From an uncultured Succinivibrionaceae bacterium (lineage in GTDB: Bacteria; Pseudomonadota; Gammaproteobacteria; Enterobacterales; Succinivibrionaceae), in assembly GCA_944389835.1 (NCBI GenBank), contig CALXNU010000016.1, positions 1-35,825 of the forward strand: 35,825 nucleotides of DNA, written 5' to 3'. Of the stretch, positions 24,981 to 32,706 are shown in pieces; position 1 is the first letter of the stretch; each line of letters starts with the position of its first letter. The translations under genes and the position numbers were made by a program. The notes under the pieces are model-generated. The model was not told the origin of the DNA. It made no database searches and saw only the letters and a program-made list of their open reading frames with translations.

Positions 24981-25155
24981 CGGTTGCGACAGGATGACGT
25001 GTGCAAGTTCAAGTCAAACGTCAGATTGATGCCGCAACGGCTCTAAATATTTGGCAGACGGCATGAAAGGCTATTCTGCCTGAGTTCCCCTTAAAGGGGA
25101 GATCTCAAAGTAAAATTTAAAATGTTTATGGTTACAGCCCTTAAGGCGCTGTGAC
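24981..25155 (+). other. Structured 5' leader of rpmB-rpmG
   Basis: Several perfect stems follow one another: GTTGCG (24983-24988) with CGCAAC (25033-25038), enclosing TGACGT (24995-25000) with ACGTCA (25018-25023); GGCAGA (25053-25058) with TCTGCC (25075-25080); CCCCT with AGGGG (25087-25099); and GTTACAGC (25131-25138) with GCTGTGAC (25147-25154). This density is far above that of other gaps in the window. It may be an autoregulatory ribosomal-protein leader, but I recognise no known family. Confidence 0.5.
25001..25066 (+). CDS. Possible 21-residue leader peptide
   Basis: GTG 25001 opens a 21-codon frame (MQVQVKRQIDAATALNIWQT, then A and TGA) with AGGA at 24991-24994, six bases upstream. 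It lies inside the structured rpmB leader, between P2 and rpmB. The length and ribosome site are suggestive, but such short frames arise by chance and no runs of regulatory codons are seen. Confidence 0.2.
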   Translation: MQVQVKRQIDAATALNIWQTA

Positions 25156-25187
25156 CCGTAGATTGTTTATTTGGAGTGTAATCTGAC

Positions 25188-25424
25188 ATGTCCAGAGTTT
25201 GCCAAGTTACGGGCAAGCGCCCGGCAGTGGGTAATCACCGTTCCCACGCTAAGAATGCGGCTAAGCGCCGTTTTCTTCCAAATTTAAAGTATCACCGTTT
25301 CTGGGTTGAGAGTGAGGGCCGCTTCGTGAGACTGCGCGTCACCACTAAGGCCATTCGCACTATCGATAAGAGAGGCATTGATGCCGTTCTTGCTGATATG
25401 CGTGCTAACGGCGCTAACGTCTAA
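25188..25424 (+). CDS. rpmB: 50S ribosomal protein L28
   Basis: A structural protein of the large ribosomal subunit. The 78-residue sequence starts [21 protein letters not shown] and continues [35 protein letters not shown], matching gammaproteobacterial L28 throughout. Only one N-terminal cysteine remains of the zinc ribbon found in some L28 proteins, so it is the zinc-free form. GGAG lies 12 bases before the ATG. rpmG starts 15 bp after its stop with its own AGGAG, giving the conserved rpmB-rpmG-mutM-coaD neighbourhood. Expression is probably set by the long leader upstream. Confidence 0.98.
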   Translation: MSRVCQVTGKRPAVGNHRSHAKNAAKRRFLPNLKYHRFWVESEGRFVRLRVTTKAIRTIDKRGIDAVLADMRANGANV

Positions 25425-25439
25425 TAGGAGTAATGCATC

Positions 25440-25610
25440 ATGGCTAAGAAAGGCGGTCGCGAGAAAATCCGTTTAAATTCTTCAGCTGGCACCGGTCACT
25501 TCTACACCACCTCCAAGAACCGTCGTACCACCCCTGGTAAGTTGGAGATGATGAAGTACGATCCAGTTGTCCGCAAGCATGTTCTTTATAAAGAAGGTAA
25601 GATTAAGTAA
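25440..25610 (+). CDS. rpmG: 50S ribosomal protein L33
   Basis: A 56-residue large-subunit protein found by reading the plus strand after rpm[21 protein letters not shown], then [20 protein letters not shown] and [16 protein letters not shown] before TAA. It matches E. coli L33 nearly throughout. It has no CxxC pairs, so it is the zinc-independent type. TAGGAG lies nine bases before the ATG. It is cotranscribed with rpmB and ends at a GC-rich hairpin before mutM. Confidence 0.97.
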   Translation: MAKKGGREKIRLNSSAGTGHFYTTSKNRRTTPGKLEMMKYDPVVRKHVLYKEGKIK

Positions 25611-25630
25611 TTTTACTTATCATGCTTTGT

Positions 25631-25662
25631 ATACGATGGGGCCTTTGGCCCCATTGTCGTAT
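25631..25662 (+). terminator. Hairpin between rpmG and mutM
   Basis: TGGGGCC (25637-25643) and GGCCCCA (25647-25653) form a 7-bp GC-rich stem, extended after a TTG bulge by ATACGA (25631-25636) with TCGTAT (25657-25662). The T-tract is poor, so it is probably a partial terminator or a processing/stability element that lowers mutM relative to the ribosomal genes. Confidence 0.55.
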
Positions 25663-25675
25663 TTGAGAGGTTAAA

Positions 25676-26494
25676 ATGCCTGAACTACCTGAAGTTGAAG
25701 TGACGATGCGCGGTATTGCCCCCCACCTTTTACATGGGCAAATCAAAGAAGTTATTTTAGGTACGAAAAATTTACGCCTACCCTTATCTCCTGATTTATT
25801 AAACCTAGATGGTGCAAAAGTTCTTAAGTTACAAAGACGGGCTAAGTATATTTTAGTATTTACTGATAAAGGCACTTTAGTTTTACATTTGGGTATGTCA
25901 GGGCATCTAAGAGTCTTACCTCAAAAAGAGTCTTTAGGAAAGCATGATCATTTTGCCTTAGTGATGGACTCTGGAAAAGAGCTTATCTTAAATGATATAC
26001 GCCGTTTTGGTTTGGCAGTTTATGTAAAAGTTGATGATAATCCTTTATTACTGCCTTTTTTAAAAGATCTAGGACCTGAGCCTTTTTCTTTAGAGTTTAA
26101 TGCCAACTATCTTTTTGAGAAAATAAAAAAACGGCGTCTGCCAATCAAACAGCTTTTAATGGACAATAAAGTTGTGGTGGGTGTTGGTAATATTTATGCA
26201 AGTGAAGTTTTATTTGCAACTTCTATAAGTCCTTTAAGAAAAGGTTGTGAGATAACGCATAGTGAATGTGAGGCCTTAGTAAGTGCTATTGTTGCAATTT
26301 TAAAAGCCTCCATTGAAAAAGGTGGCACTACGATCCGTGACTTCTCAGGTGCTGATGGTAAGCCAGGTTATTTTGTGCAAAATTTACATGTCTATGGGCA
26401 TAAAGGTGAGCCTTGCCCGCGCTGTGGTACTGCTATTGAAGAAGTAACTTTAGGACAGAGAAGTTCGTTTTATTGCCCAAATTGTCAAAAATAA
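25676..26494 (+). CDS. mutM: Formamidopyrimidine-DNA glycosylase (Fpg)
   Basis: A base-excision repair enzyme that removes 8-oxoguanine and formamidopyrimidines and cuts the abasic site. The N-terminal MPELPEVEV supplies the catalytic Pro2 and Glu3. RRAKYILV carries the conserved Lys. The helix-two-turns-helix includes VVGVGNIYASEVLF, and the C-terminal zinc finger is CPRCGTAI to YCPNCQK. The 272-residue length is normal. It lies in the conserved rpmB-rpmG-mutM row and converges on coaD. Confidence 0.98.
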   Translation: MPELPEVEVTMRGIAPHLLHGQIKEVILGTKNLRLPLSPDLLNLDGAKVLKLQRRAKYILVFTDKGTLVLHLGMSGHLRVLPQKESLGKHDHFALVMDSGKELILNDIRRFGLAVYVKVDDNPLLLPFLKDLGPEPFSLEFNANYLFEKIKKRRLPIKQLLMDNKVVVGVGNIYASEVLFATSISPLRKGCEITHSECEALVSAIVAILKASIEKGGTTIRDFSGADGKPGYFVQNLHVYGHKGEPCPRCGTAIEEVTLGQRSSFYCPNCQK

Positions 26495-26539
26495 TAGTTA
26501 AGCAATTAAGCTTAGATTTAAGCGCTACCTTAAGTCTTA

Positions 26540-26566
26540 GGGGTCAACTTTTAAGTTAAAGACCCC
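26540..26566. terminator. Hairpin between convergent mutM and coaD
   Basis: GGGGTC (26540-26545) pairs with GACCCC (26561-26566), with an inner AACTT/AAGTT stem. It sits between two convergent stop codons, but there is no good T-tract on either strand. Confidence 0.5.
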
Positions 26567-26577
26567 AATGAATGTAT

Positions 26578-27081
26578 TTAGCTTTTGTGTAAATATTTGC
26601 GATTAATAATAGAAGCTACAGCAGGTGGCACAAAGCTTGAGGTATCACCTTGATGAATAATGACCTCTCTTACTAAAGTTGAGGAGATAAAAGATAAATT
26701 CCCAGAAGTTGGGAACATGACAATTTCAAGTTCTGGCATCATCGTGCGATACATTCCAGTAAGCTGAATTTCATAATCATAGTCGGCAACGGTTCTCACG
26801 CCTCTTACTAAAACTCGAGCTCCATGATCTTTTAGAAAATCAACTAAAAGCCCAGAGAAGCCTTCAACTTTCACTCTCTCCATACCAAAAGTTGCAGCTT
26901 TCATCATTTCAATGCGATCTTCAAGCGAAATTAAGGTGTGTTTAGAGGGATTGTTGGCCACTGCAACTAATACTTCATCAAAAAGATTATGTGCTCTTTT
27001 GATAATATCAAAGTGCCCAAGAGTTGGAGGATCGAATGTCCCTGGAAAAACTGCAAGTTTAGGAGTGTTGTTATAAGTCAT
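26578..27081 (-). CDS. coaD: Pantetheine-phosphate adenylyltransferase
   Basis: It transfers AMP from ATP to 4'-phosphopantetheine, giving dephospho-CoA, the fourth step of CoA synthesis. The nucleotidyltransferase motif is FPGTFDPPTLGHFDII (about residues 12-27, with the TxGH histidine). VRGVRTVADYDYEIQLTGMYRTMMPELE and the C-terminal ISSTLVRE motif follow. ATG 27079-27081 (167 residues) has AGGG eight bases upstream. It overlaps the end of the heptosyltransferase gene by 11 bp, so the two are translationally linked. CoaBC in the same window supplies an earlier step of the pathway. Confidence 0.97.
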   Translation of the reverse strand: MTYNNTPKLAVFPGTFDPPTLGHFDIIKRAHNLFDEVLVAVANNPSKHTLISLEDRIEMMKAATFGMERVKVEGFSGLLVDFLKDHGARVLVRGVRTVADYDYEIQLTGMYRTMMPELEIVMFPTSGNLSFISSTLVREVIIHQGDTSSFVPPAVASIINRKYLHKS

Positions 27082-28171
27082 TTTCAAGTCCCTTGGCTAA
27101 TTCTAAAGTTCTTTTTACGACATGATTGTTCAAAGCGGTATCAAAAGCTTTTTTTACCATCTCCAACGTTATTCTCTCCATAGCATGTTCATTTCTTACG
27201 CGATAGCGCCACGGAATCTTTTTATCACCAAGCTCTTCTTTGGCGATGGTATCGTGTACTGAGACACAAAGATCCATAAAACGCGTAGGTCCTACTCTTT
27301 TTTCTGAATGGATGGCATAAAGACCTATTACTGGAACATTTAAGGCATTAGCTAAATGTAAAGTACCACTATCTGGGGCTAGGACTAAAGATGAGATGGC
27401 AACTAAGCTTAATAATTGGCGTAAAGTGGTTTTGCCACAGAAATTAATCACCTTATTAGGATTTGCTAAAGCAGTTTCGATTGCATTGCAAATCTTAAGC
27501 TCTTTTGGTGAATTTGAACCTACTAAACCTACGCTAAAGCCATGTTCTAGCGCATAGCGTGCCATGCCAATATAACCTTCTATAGTCCAATTTTTTTGAG
27601 GTTTTGAAGCGCAAGGTGAAATAAGGAAGATTTTGTTACTCTCAAAACAACTAATCGCTGCCTCAAGTTCAGTGTCTTGTAAATTAAAATCCCAGTAAGG
27701 CTTAGCCTTAACAAAACCTGCCTCATGGGCAAAAGCCATAAAACCTGCTAAGACATGAGGATCTGAAGGGGAGGGGACTTTAACGTCGACAAAAAAACTT
27801 TGACCTTCACGGGCGCGTTTTTTGTCATAGCCCATTTTGACATTAGCATTTACGACAAGTGAGGTAAGAGAGGCTTTAATTGAGGTTTGAATATCAAGTA
27901 AACAATCAAAGCTTTTACCATCAAGTTCACGTTTTAGCCTTTTAATGGCTTTAAAACCATCTTTTTTAAAGTTGACCGTATATAAAGGGACTAATTCTTC
28001 GCGGTCGTGATCAATAAATAAAGGGGCAAAACGTTCATCAATGATCCAGGATATTTTAGTTTTAGGATAGGCTTTTTTAATACCTAAGATCATGCCAAAA
28101 GCGTTAATGCAATCGCCAAGAGCAGAAAGACGCAAAACGCAAACAGATTTAGGAAGATACGACGAGTCCAT
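27071..28171 (-). CDS. GT9 heptosyltransferase, probably heptosyltransferase I (OpsX/WaaC-like)
   Basis: A family 9 glycosyltransferase of 366 residues on the cytosolic face of the inner membrane, expected to add heptose to Kdo in the lipopolysaccharide inner core. The N-terminus VCVLRLSALGDCINAFGMILGIKKAYP and the middle block CLLDIQTSIKASLTSLVVNANVKMGYDKKRAREGQ resemble Haemophilus OpsX. The nucleotide-sugar domain shows LAPDSGTLHLANALNVPVIGLYA (the D/S-G-xxH motif). Haemophilus has WaaA, KdkA and OpsX together in its core pathway, and all three types occur here. It overlaps coaD downstream. Confidence 0.85.
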   Translation of the reverse strand: MDSSYLPKSVCVLRLSALGDCINAFGMILGIKKAYPKTKISWIIDERFAPLFIDHDREELVPLYTVNFKKDGFKAIKRLKRELDGKSFDCLLDIQTSIKASLTSLVVNANVKMGYDKKRAREGQSFFVDVKVPSPSDPHVLAGFMAFAHEAGFVKAKPYWDFNLQDTELEAAISCFESNKIFLISPCASKPQKNWTIEGYIGMARYALEHGFSVGLVGSNSPKELKICNAIETALANPNKVINFCGKTTLRQLLSLVAISSLVLAPDSGTLHLANALNVPVIGLYAIHSEKRVGPTRFMDLCVSVHDTIAKEELGDKKIPWRYRVRNEHAMERITLEMVKKAFDTALNNHVVKRTLELAKGLENDL

Positions 28172-28208
28172 GAAATTTAAAATTAATGATTAACACACCT
28201 TGTAGATT

Positions 28209-28234
28209 GTAACAAAGAAGAACGCTTTTGTTAC
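28209..28234. repeat. Inverted repeat in the divergent opsX-like/yejM-like gap
   Basis: A perfect 8-bp inverted repeat, GTAACAAA (28209-28216) and TTTGTTAC (28227-28234), is separated by 10 bp and lies about 38 bp upstream of the minus-strand heptosyltransferase start. It may be an operator; it is not placed as a terminator of either gene. Confidence 0.4.
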
Positions 28235-28378
28235 GGATAAAAATAATCTTTATGAATTTTATTCTCTTTTGGTAAATAACCTAAAAGCAGGTAAAAAGGA
28301 AGTTTGAAGGCAGATTAACTTTAATTAACAAAAATTTTTTTAAAAGGAGAGTCTAGGTTTAAAGTCTTTAGCTTATGC

Positions 28379-28384
28379 TAAGAT
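28379..28384 (+). promoter_or_regulatory. Possible promoter of the yejM-like operon
   Basis: A -10-like TAAGAT preceded by TGC makes an extended -10 (28376-28384), about 45 bp before the ATG at 28429. The -35 region is weak. The preceding TTAGC-TTAT-GCTAA inverted repeat overlaps the element. Confidence 0.35.
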
Positions 28385-28428
28385 TGTCGATACGTTTGTT
28401 TTTAAGTTTTTAAACAAGGTCTTAAATT

Positions 28429-30252
28429 ATGCTAAACAATCGTCTTGGACTTATAGGTTTTCTGGCTATATTTAATTTGCCACTTTGTCTTTATTATTCA
28501 ACTTTCTTTGCCCCAGCCTTTGATAAAAGTCCGTGGTTTGTTTTAGTGACCTATGCTTTGGCGGCAATTGGACATTTTTGTCTCTACTTTTTAATTGGAA
28601 CTTTCATATTAATTTTACTGCCAAGCCTTTTTAAGAAGAAAAGTAGTTTGTTATTTGTCTTGTGGTGTGTAATCGTTTTGACTTTAATGCAGATAGTCTT
28701 AGCGGTTGATGCGCATGTCTTCTCTTTGTATCGCTTTCATTTAAATTATGCGATGCTAGATTTATTTTTTAACGCTCAAGGTCAAGTAATTTCTTTTTCA
28801 AGTGATACTACTTTTTCCATACTTCTTGAAGTTGTTGCAATTATTGTCTATTGTGCACTAGCATTAGGCCTTGCAGCTTTTTGTGCCATAAAAGGCTTTC
28901 ACAGTAAAAAATTCGTTATAACCTGTGTGATTTTTTATGTAATTGCCAATTTAATTCATGCTTACGCTTTTCCAAATGGAATTTTAACTTTAACTGAAAT
29001 TCAAAATCGTTTGCCTTTATATAAGCCTCTAACTATGAACTCAACTTTAATTAAGCTTGGGATCATTTCAAGAGAGGATTTAGCAAATGCTAAGATTTCA
29101 GTAAGTAAAGATGGTCTTTTTGCTTATCCAAAAGCACCTTTAGCCTACAATGGAACTAAAGAAGATTTAAATGTGCTGTATATTTATATAGATGCGCTAA
29201 GAGGAGATATGTTAACTCAAGAGATTATGCCAAACACCTGGGCATTATCTCGTGATGAGGCTTTTATTTTCAGAGATCATCAATCAAGTTCAAATTCAAC
29301 GCGTGGTGGTATTTTTGGGGCCTTTTATGGACTACCTCCTTCATATTGGCAGGTAGCTTTATCGTCAGGAATTCCTTCTTCGACAGTAAAGGCTGTTTTA
29401 GATAATAACTATCGCTTAGGGGTGTTTACTTCCGCGACTGTAACTAAGCCTGAATTTAATAAAACAGTTTTTGCAGGTGTTGAAAATCTTAGAGTGTCAT
29501 CAAGTGGAGAGAATATTTTTGAAAGAGACGCTCAATGTATTAGCGATTTTGAGAAGTTTGTAAAAGAGGATAAAACAAAGCGCTTCTTCTCCTTTATCTT
29601 TTTAGATAATGTGCACTCAGCTGCAGTCCCTGAAGATGCTCCCAAACCTTTTGAGCCTTCTTTAAAGATGGTTAATCATTTAGAGCTTGATGAAAATACC
29701 GATCCTACCCCTTATTTTAATCTTTACAAAAATGCGGTGTACTTTGCAGATAGTAATATTAAGAAGATCCTTGATTTCTTAGTTACTGAAGATTTAATGA
29801 AAAATACCGTTATTATAATTAGCTCAGATCATGGTGAAGAGTTTAATGACAATAAGGATAATTATTGGGGTCATAACTCTAACTTTACTCAGGCGCAAAT
29901 GCATATTCCTCTAGTAGTAAAGTGGCCTGGTATGGGTGGTGGCAATATTTCAAGACGTACTACAGCCTATGATTTAACGGCAACTATTTTGCCAAGAATT
30001 TTTGGTGTTTCAAATCCTTTAAGTGATTTCACCATAGGACAAGATCTTTTTACAGGCAAGAGAGAGCCTTATTATTTGGCAGGATCGTATCTTGAAAATG
30101 CGGTCATAGAAGAGGATCGTATTGTGCTAATAGATTCGGTTGGTATGTTAAAGTTTTTAGATAATCACTATCAACCTTCAGAAGATACAACCCGTGATGC
30201 TCATCTTTTAGAGGCCATCGCAACTTTTGGTGAATATCTTAAAAAGGATTAA
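28429..30252 (+). CDS. yejM: YejM/LapC-like inner-membrane sulfatase-fold protein
   Basis: A 607-residue protein with about five N-terminal membrane segments (to about residue 185) and a large periplasmic alkaline-phosphatase/sulfatase-fold domain. GIFGAFYGLPPSYW aligns with E. coli YejM (GIFGLFYGISPSYM), and HFHLN-type motifs in the membrane part also fit. YejM (PbgA/LapC) senses lipopolysaccharide and tunes LpxC turnover through LapB. Unlike E. coli YejM, this protein keeps IISSDHGEEFND and WGHNSNF, the metal-ligand pattern of active phosphoethanolamine or glycerol-phosphate transferases. It may therefore be an enzyme rather than only a sensor. AAGG lies about 10 bases before the ATG. It heads a run with a GT-C-like protein and kdkA. 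Confidence 0.8.
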   Translation: MLNNRLGLIGFLAIFNLPLCLYYSTFFAPAFDKSPWFVLVTYALAAIGHFCLYFLIGTFILILLPSLFKKKSSLLFVLWCVIVLTLMQIVLAVDAHVFSLYRFHLNYAMLDLFFNAQGQVISFSSDTTFSILLEVVAIIVYCALALGLAAFCAIKGFHSKKFVITCVIFYVIANLIHAYAFPNGILTLTEIQNRLPLYKPLTMNSTLIKLGIISREDLANAKISVSKDGLFAYPKAPLAYNGTKEDLNVLYIYIDALRGDMLTQEIMPNTWALSRDEAFIFRDHQSSSNSTRGGIFGAFYGLPPSYWQVALSSGIPSSTVKAVLDNNYRLGVFTSATVTKPEFNKTVFAGVENLRVSSSGENIFERDAQCISDFEKFVKEDKTKRFFSFIFLDNVHSAAVPEDAPKPFEPSLKMVNHLELDENTDPTPYFNLYKNAVYFADSNIKKILDFLVTEDLMKNTVIIISSDHGEEFNDNKDNYWGHNSNFTQAQMHIPLVVKWPGMGGGNISRRTTAYDLTATILPRIFGVSNPLSDFTIGQDLFTGKREPYYLAGSYLENAVIEEDRIVLIDSVGMLKFLDNHYQPSEDTTRDAHLLEAIATFGEYLKKD

Positions 30253-30269
30253 CACAAGGGGATATTAAG

Positions 30270-31751
30270 ATGCGTTTTTTTAATCGTAAGACGCTAACTT
30301 CCATAAAAAACTTAGCTTATAGTTTTTATAAAACAGTAAGTGCAGGTTTAAGTACTGATGAGGCAAATAAGATTAGCGTAAGTGAAGAGAAAGTGGTACC
30401 GCTTTGGCATTATCGCTTTTTTGAATTATTTACGCTGCTTGTGGTTTTACTCTTGTCGGTTTATTTGGGGTATTTTTTTGAAATTCACCAAATCGTCTCA
30501 GGCGATCAGATGCAAATGATAGAAAAAGGCTATCATGCAGCACAAACTTATGAATTTATCCCCTATGGAAATGAAGCCTCAACAGTTGGCAATGTTCCAG
30601 GCTCCTTATCTTCAATTATTGTAGGTTTGCCTTTAATTATTTATATGCACCCGCTCTCCCCGGTAGTACTTCTTATCTTTTTAAGAATACTTGGGGTGTT
30701 ATTCTTCATGGATGCACTAAGACAGCTTAAGCTCTCATCTAAAGTGGTGGTAGCAGGTACGGCTATTTATGCTTTAAACCCTTGGTTTATGTATGACTTT
30801 TTGTTATACAACCCCTCCTACCTTTCCTTTGGTGCTGCAGTCTTTTTAAATATGCTAGTAAGGCTTAGAAAGGGTCAAGAGTTAAGTAATAAAAGACGTT
30901 TTACTTATTCTTTAGTCTTAGCCTTAAGCGTAGGTTTTTGTTTACAGTTTCACTTCTCATGGCCGGTGTTGGTGGCCTTGTGTGGTGTTTTGTGGTTAAG
31001 ACGGGACATTAAGATTTCTTATCTTGGTATTTTAGTTGGTGTCTTAATTGTTGCGCTAACTTTAATTCCCTATTTTATTGAGCTTTGGCAAAATCATGCG
31101 ATAAGAACTAATAGTGCTGAATACACCCAAGAGCGTTATTTTGGTTATGGTTTAGTGCATGTTTTCCCGCTATTTAAGGCTGTGCTTTATTGGTTAAGAT
31201 TTGGCTCTTTATTAGTCACACAAAAGGCTTTAATTGATGAGTTACCACAATATGCGCCTTTCTATTTTGAAATTGGTAAATATTTGTGGATTGTGATTAC
31301 TCAGGTAATTGGCATTATTACGGTGTGTGCTTCAGCTATTATTAACTTTAAAGTTATCTTTAAGTTAAGACAATGTGAAGATGCAGGAATTAAATTTATT
31401 CGCGGTCTTACTATTTCCTGTTTAGTAGCGCTTTTAGTTGCAGCGGCTGCCGCAACTTTAGTTTTAAATTATTGGCAGATTATTATTCTCTTTGTTTTTG
31501 CCTTAATGCCCATTGTGCTTGCTTTATGTTTAAATCCTAAATGGAGATTGCGTCATTTGTGGGTTCTAATGTGCATTATGGTAGCTTTTAATGTCATAAG
31601 CGCGATGAGTTCAGATAAATTCTCAATTGACAGTTCCTATGTGCAATCTGTGAATGAGTGGTGCACACAAAAATATGGTGCAACTCAATGCGGCCTTGAT
31701 AATCAACAAAATCAATCAATTGAGAATGTAGAGACCACGAATCCACTGTAA
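30270..31751 (+). CDS. Polytopic membrane protein, GT-C glycosyltransferase-like
   Basis: A 493-residue integral membrane protein with roughly 10-11 membrane segments and a 45-residue cytosolic N-terminus. The first periplasmic loop (about residues 73-105, IHQIVSGDQMQMIEKGYHAA) contains an aspartate shortly after the first membrane segment, the arrangement of GT-C transferases of the ArnT/PMT kind, which use polyprenyl-linked sugars. A later ALNPWFMYDFLLYNPSY also fits such proteins. I do not recognise an exact family. It lies between the yejM-like gene (17 bp) and kdkA (24 bp), so a role in modifying lipopolysaccharide or lipid A is likely by context. AAGGGG precedes the ATG. Confidence 0.7.
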   Translation: MRFFNRKTLTSIKNLAYSFYKTVSAGLSTDEANKISVSEEKVVPLWHYRFFELFTLLVVLLLSVYLGYFFEIHQIVSGDQMQMIEKGYHAAQTYEFIPYGNEASTVGNVPGSLSSIIVGLPLIIYMHPLSPVVLLIFLRILGVLFFMDALRQLKLSSKVVVAGTAIYALNPWFMYDFLLYNPSYLSFGAAVFLNMLVRLRKGQELSNKRRFTYSLVLALSVGFCLQFHFSWPVLVALCGVLWLRRDIKISYLGILVGVLIVALTLIPYFIELWQNHAIRTNSAEYTQERYFGYGLVHVFPLFKAVLYWLRFGSLLVTQKALIDELPQYAPFYFEIGKYLWIVITQVIGIITVCASAIINFKVIFKLRQCEDAGIKFIRGLTISCLVALLVAAAAATLVLNYWQIIILFVFALMPIVLALCLNPKWRLRHLWVLMCIMVAFNVISAMSSDKFSIDSSYVQSVNEWCTQKYGATQCGLDNQQNQSIENVETTNPL

Positions 31752-31775
31752 AGGGAATTTCATAAGGAGAGAATG

Positions 31776-32510
31776 ATGCGTACTTCGCGAGTTCATGAAA
31801 GAACCTTTGGAGCTACTGCTTGGTATTTTGTAGATGAGAGCTTACTCGATCTTGAAAATGAGCAATTAGAGCAATTTTTTGATCGAGAATATATCCATAA
31901 AAATGCTTGTAATCTTAAAGAGTGTGGTGGTCGTGGACAGACTTTGCTTTATTCTTTACAGGGTAGAGATTTAATTTTACGCCATTACTTGCGCGGTGGT
32001 TTGTGGGGCAAAGTCATGGGAGATAAGTACTTTGCTCTAACTGGCGATAGTGAGCGAGCCTTTTTAGAACTTGAGCTTTTAGATCTTCTTTATGAGGAAA
32101 ATCTTCCAGTCCCCAAACCCTTTATTGCAAGACAGCAAAGAAGTGGAGCTTTTTTGCGCAATGATATCGTGCTTTATCAATTAAAATATAGTCAAGATTT
32201 GTTTTATCTTTTACAAAAACGCTCTTTAACTCAAGAAGAGTTAGTCAAGATAGGTAAAACTCTAAAAAGATTCTTTGAGCATGATGTCGTGCATACTGAT
32301 TTGAATATTCATAACATTATGCTCTCTCAAAGCGGAGAGGTTTATTTAATTGATTTTGATAAATGTCGTCAGACTTTATTGCGTCAAGCGCATAAAGATG
32401 CCATGCTTTCAAGACTTAATCGCTCTTTTTTAAAGGAAAAAAAGAAAAATCCTAATCTTTATTTTAAAGAAAGTGATTTTTCTTTAATCAAAGATATGGC
32501 TTTGTCTTAA
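31776..32510 (+). CDS. kdkA: Kdo kinase
   Basis: It phosphorylates the 4-OH of the Kdo residue on lipid A, using ATP, in the cytosol. KdkA hallmarks are GGRGQTLLYSLQGRDLILRHYLRGGLWGKVMGDKYF (about residues 47-82), ERAFLELELLDLLYEENLPVPKP, the catalytic loop VVHTDLNIHNIML and the metal motif LIDFDKC. ATG 31773 and ATG 31776 are adjacent; AAGGAG at 31764-31769 is better spaced for the second, giving 244 residues. KdkA is found in bacteria whose WaaA adds a single Kdo, such as Haemophilus, so WaaA here is probably monofunctional. It is the third gene of the yejM-like operon. Confidence 0.93.
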   Translation: MRTSRVHERTFGATAWYFVDESLLDLENEQLEQFFDREYIHKNACNLKECGGRGQTLLYSLQGRDLILRHYLRGGLWGKVMGDKYFALTGDSERAFLELELLDLLYEENLPVPKPFIARQQRSGAFLRNDIVLYQLKYSQDLFYLLQKRSLTQEELVKIGKTLKRFFEHDVVHTDLNIHNIMLSQSGEVYLIDFDKCRQTLLRQAHKDAMLSRLNRSFLKEKKKNPNLYFKESDFSLIKDMALS

Positions 32511-32579
32511 GGAATGGTGTTAAGCACTTCTTTTGTGCAAAAAGTTCATAATTTAGTTCTTTTGTTAGCTGAAAGAAAC

Positions 32580-32601
32580 AAAAAGCCTAAAAGCGCTTTT
32601 T
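32580..32601 (+). terminator. Possible weak terminator after kdkA
   Basis: AAAAAGC (32580-32586) and GCTTTTT (32595-32601) form a 7-bp stem with an 8-nt loop, about 70 bp after the kdkA stop. The stem is AT-rich and its Ts are part of the hairpin. Confidence 0.35.
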
Positions 32602-32621
32602 AGCTCTTTAGTTTGACGGTG

Positions 32622-32627
32622 TATAAT
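32622..32627 (+). promoter_or_regulatory. Possible promoter of the flavodoxin-fold oxidoreductase gene
   Basis: A perfect -10 TATAAT is present with TG directly before it. The -35 region 16-18 bp upstream is poor. It lies 80 bp before the ATG at 32707. Confidence 0.4.
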
Positions 32628-32706
32628 TAGTTAGTTGTTGAGCTTAAGCTTATGTAGATTTGAGCTTACACTTTTCTAGGGTAGAGTACTTAAGGATTTA
32701 GTTACT

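Larger units (their letters stand above)
24656..25187. other. Long non-coding region, leader of rpmB-rpmG
   Basis: This 532-bp gap has no convincing protein gene over 25 codons. It contains two likely plus-strand promoters, a terminator-like hairpin between them and a heavily folded 3' half; these are listed separately. The first 100 bp also hold a GAGCCT/AGGCTC inverted repeat (about 24747-24777). A coaBC promoter on the minus strand should lie at the left end, but I cannot pick one with confidence. Confidence 0.6.

Noticed and set aside
24995-25030. A tRNA-like GTTCAAGTC motif in the rpmB leader
   Set aside because: It looks like a T-loop, but there is no acceptor stem, anticodon arm or CCA end around it.
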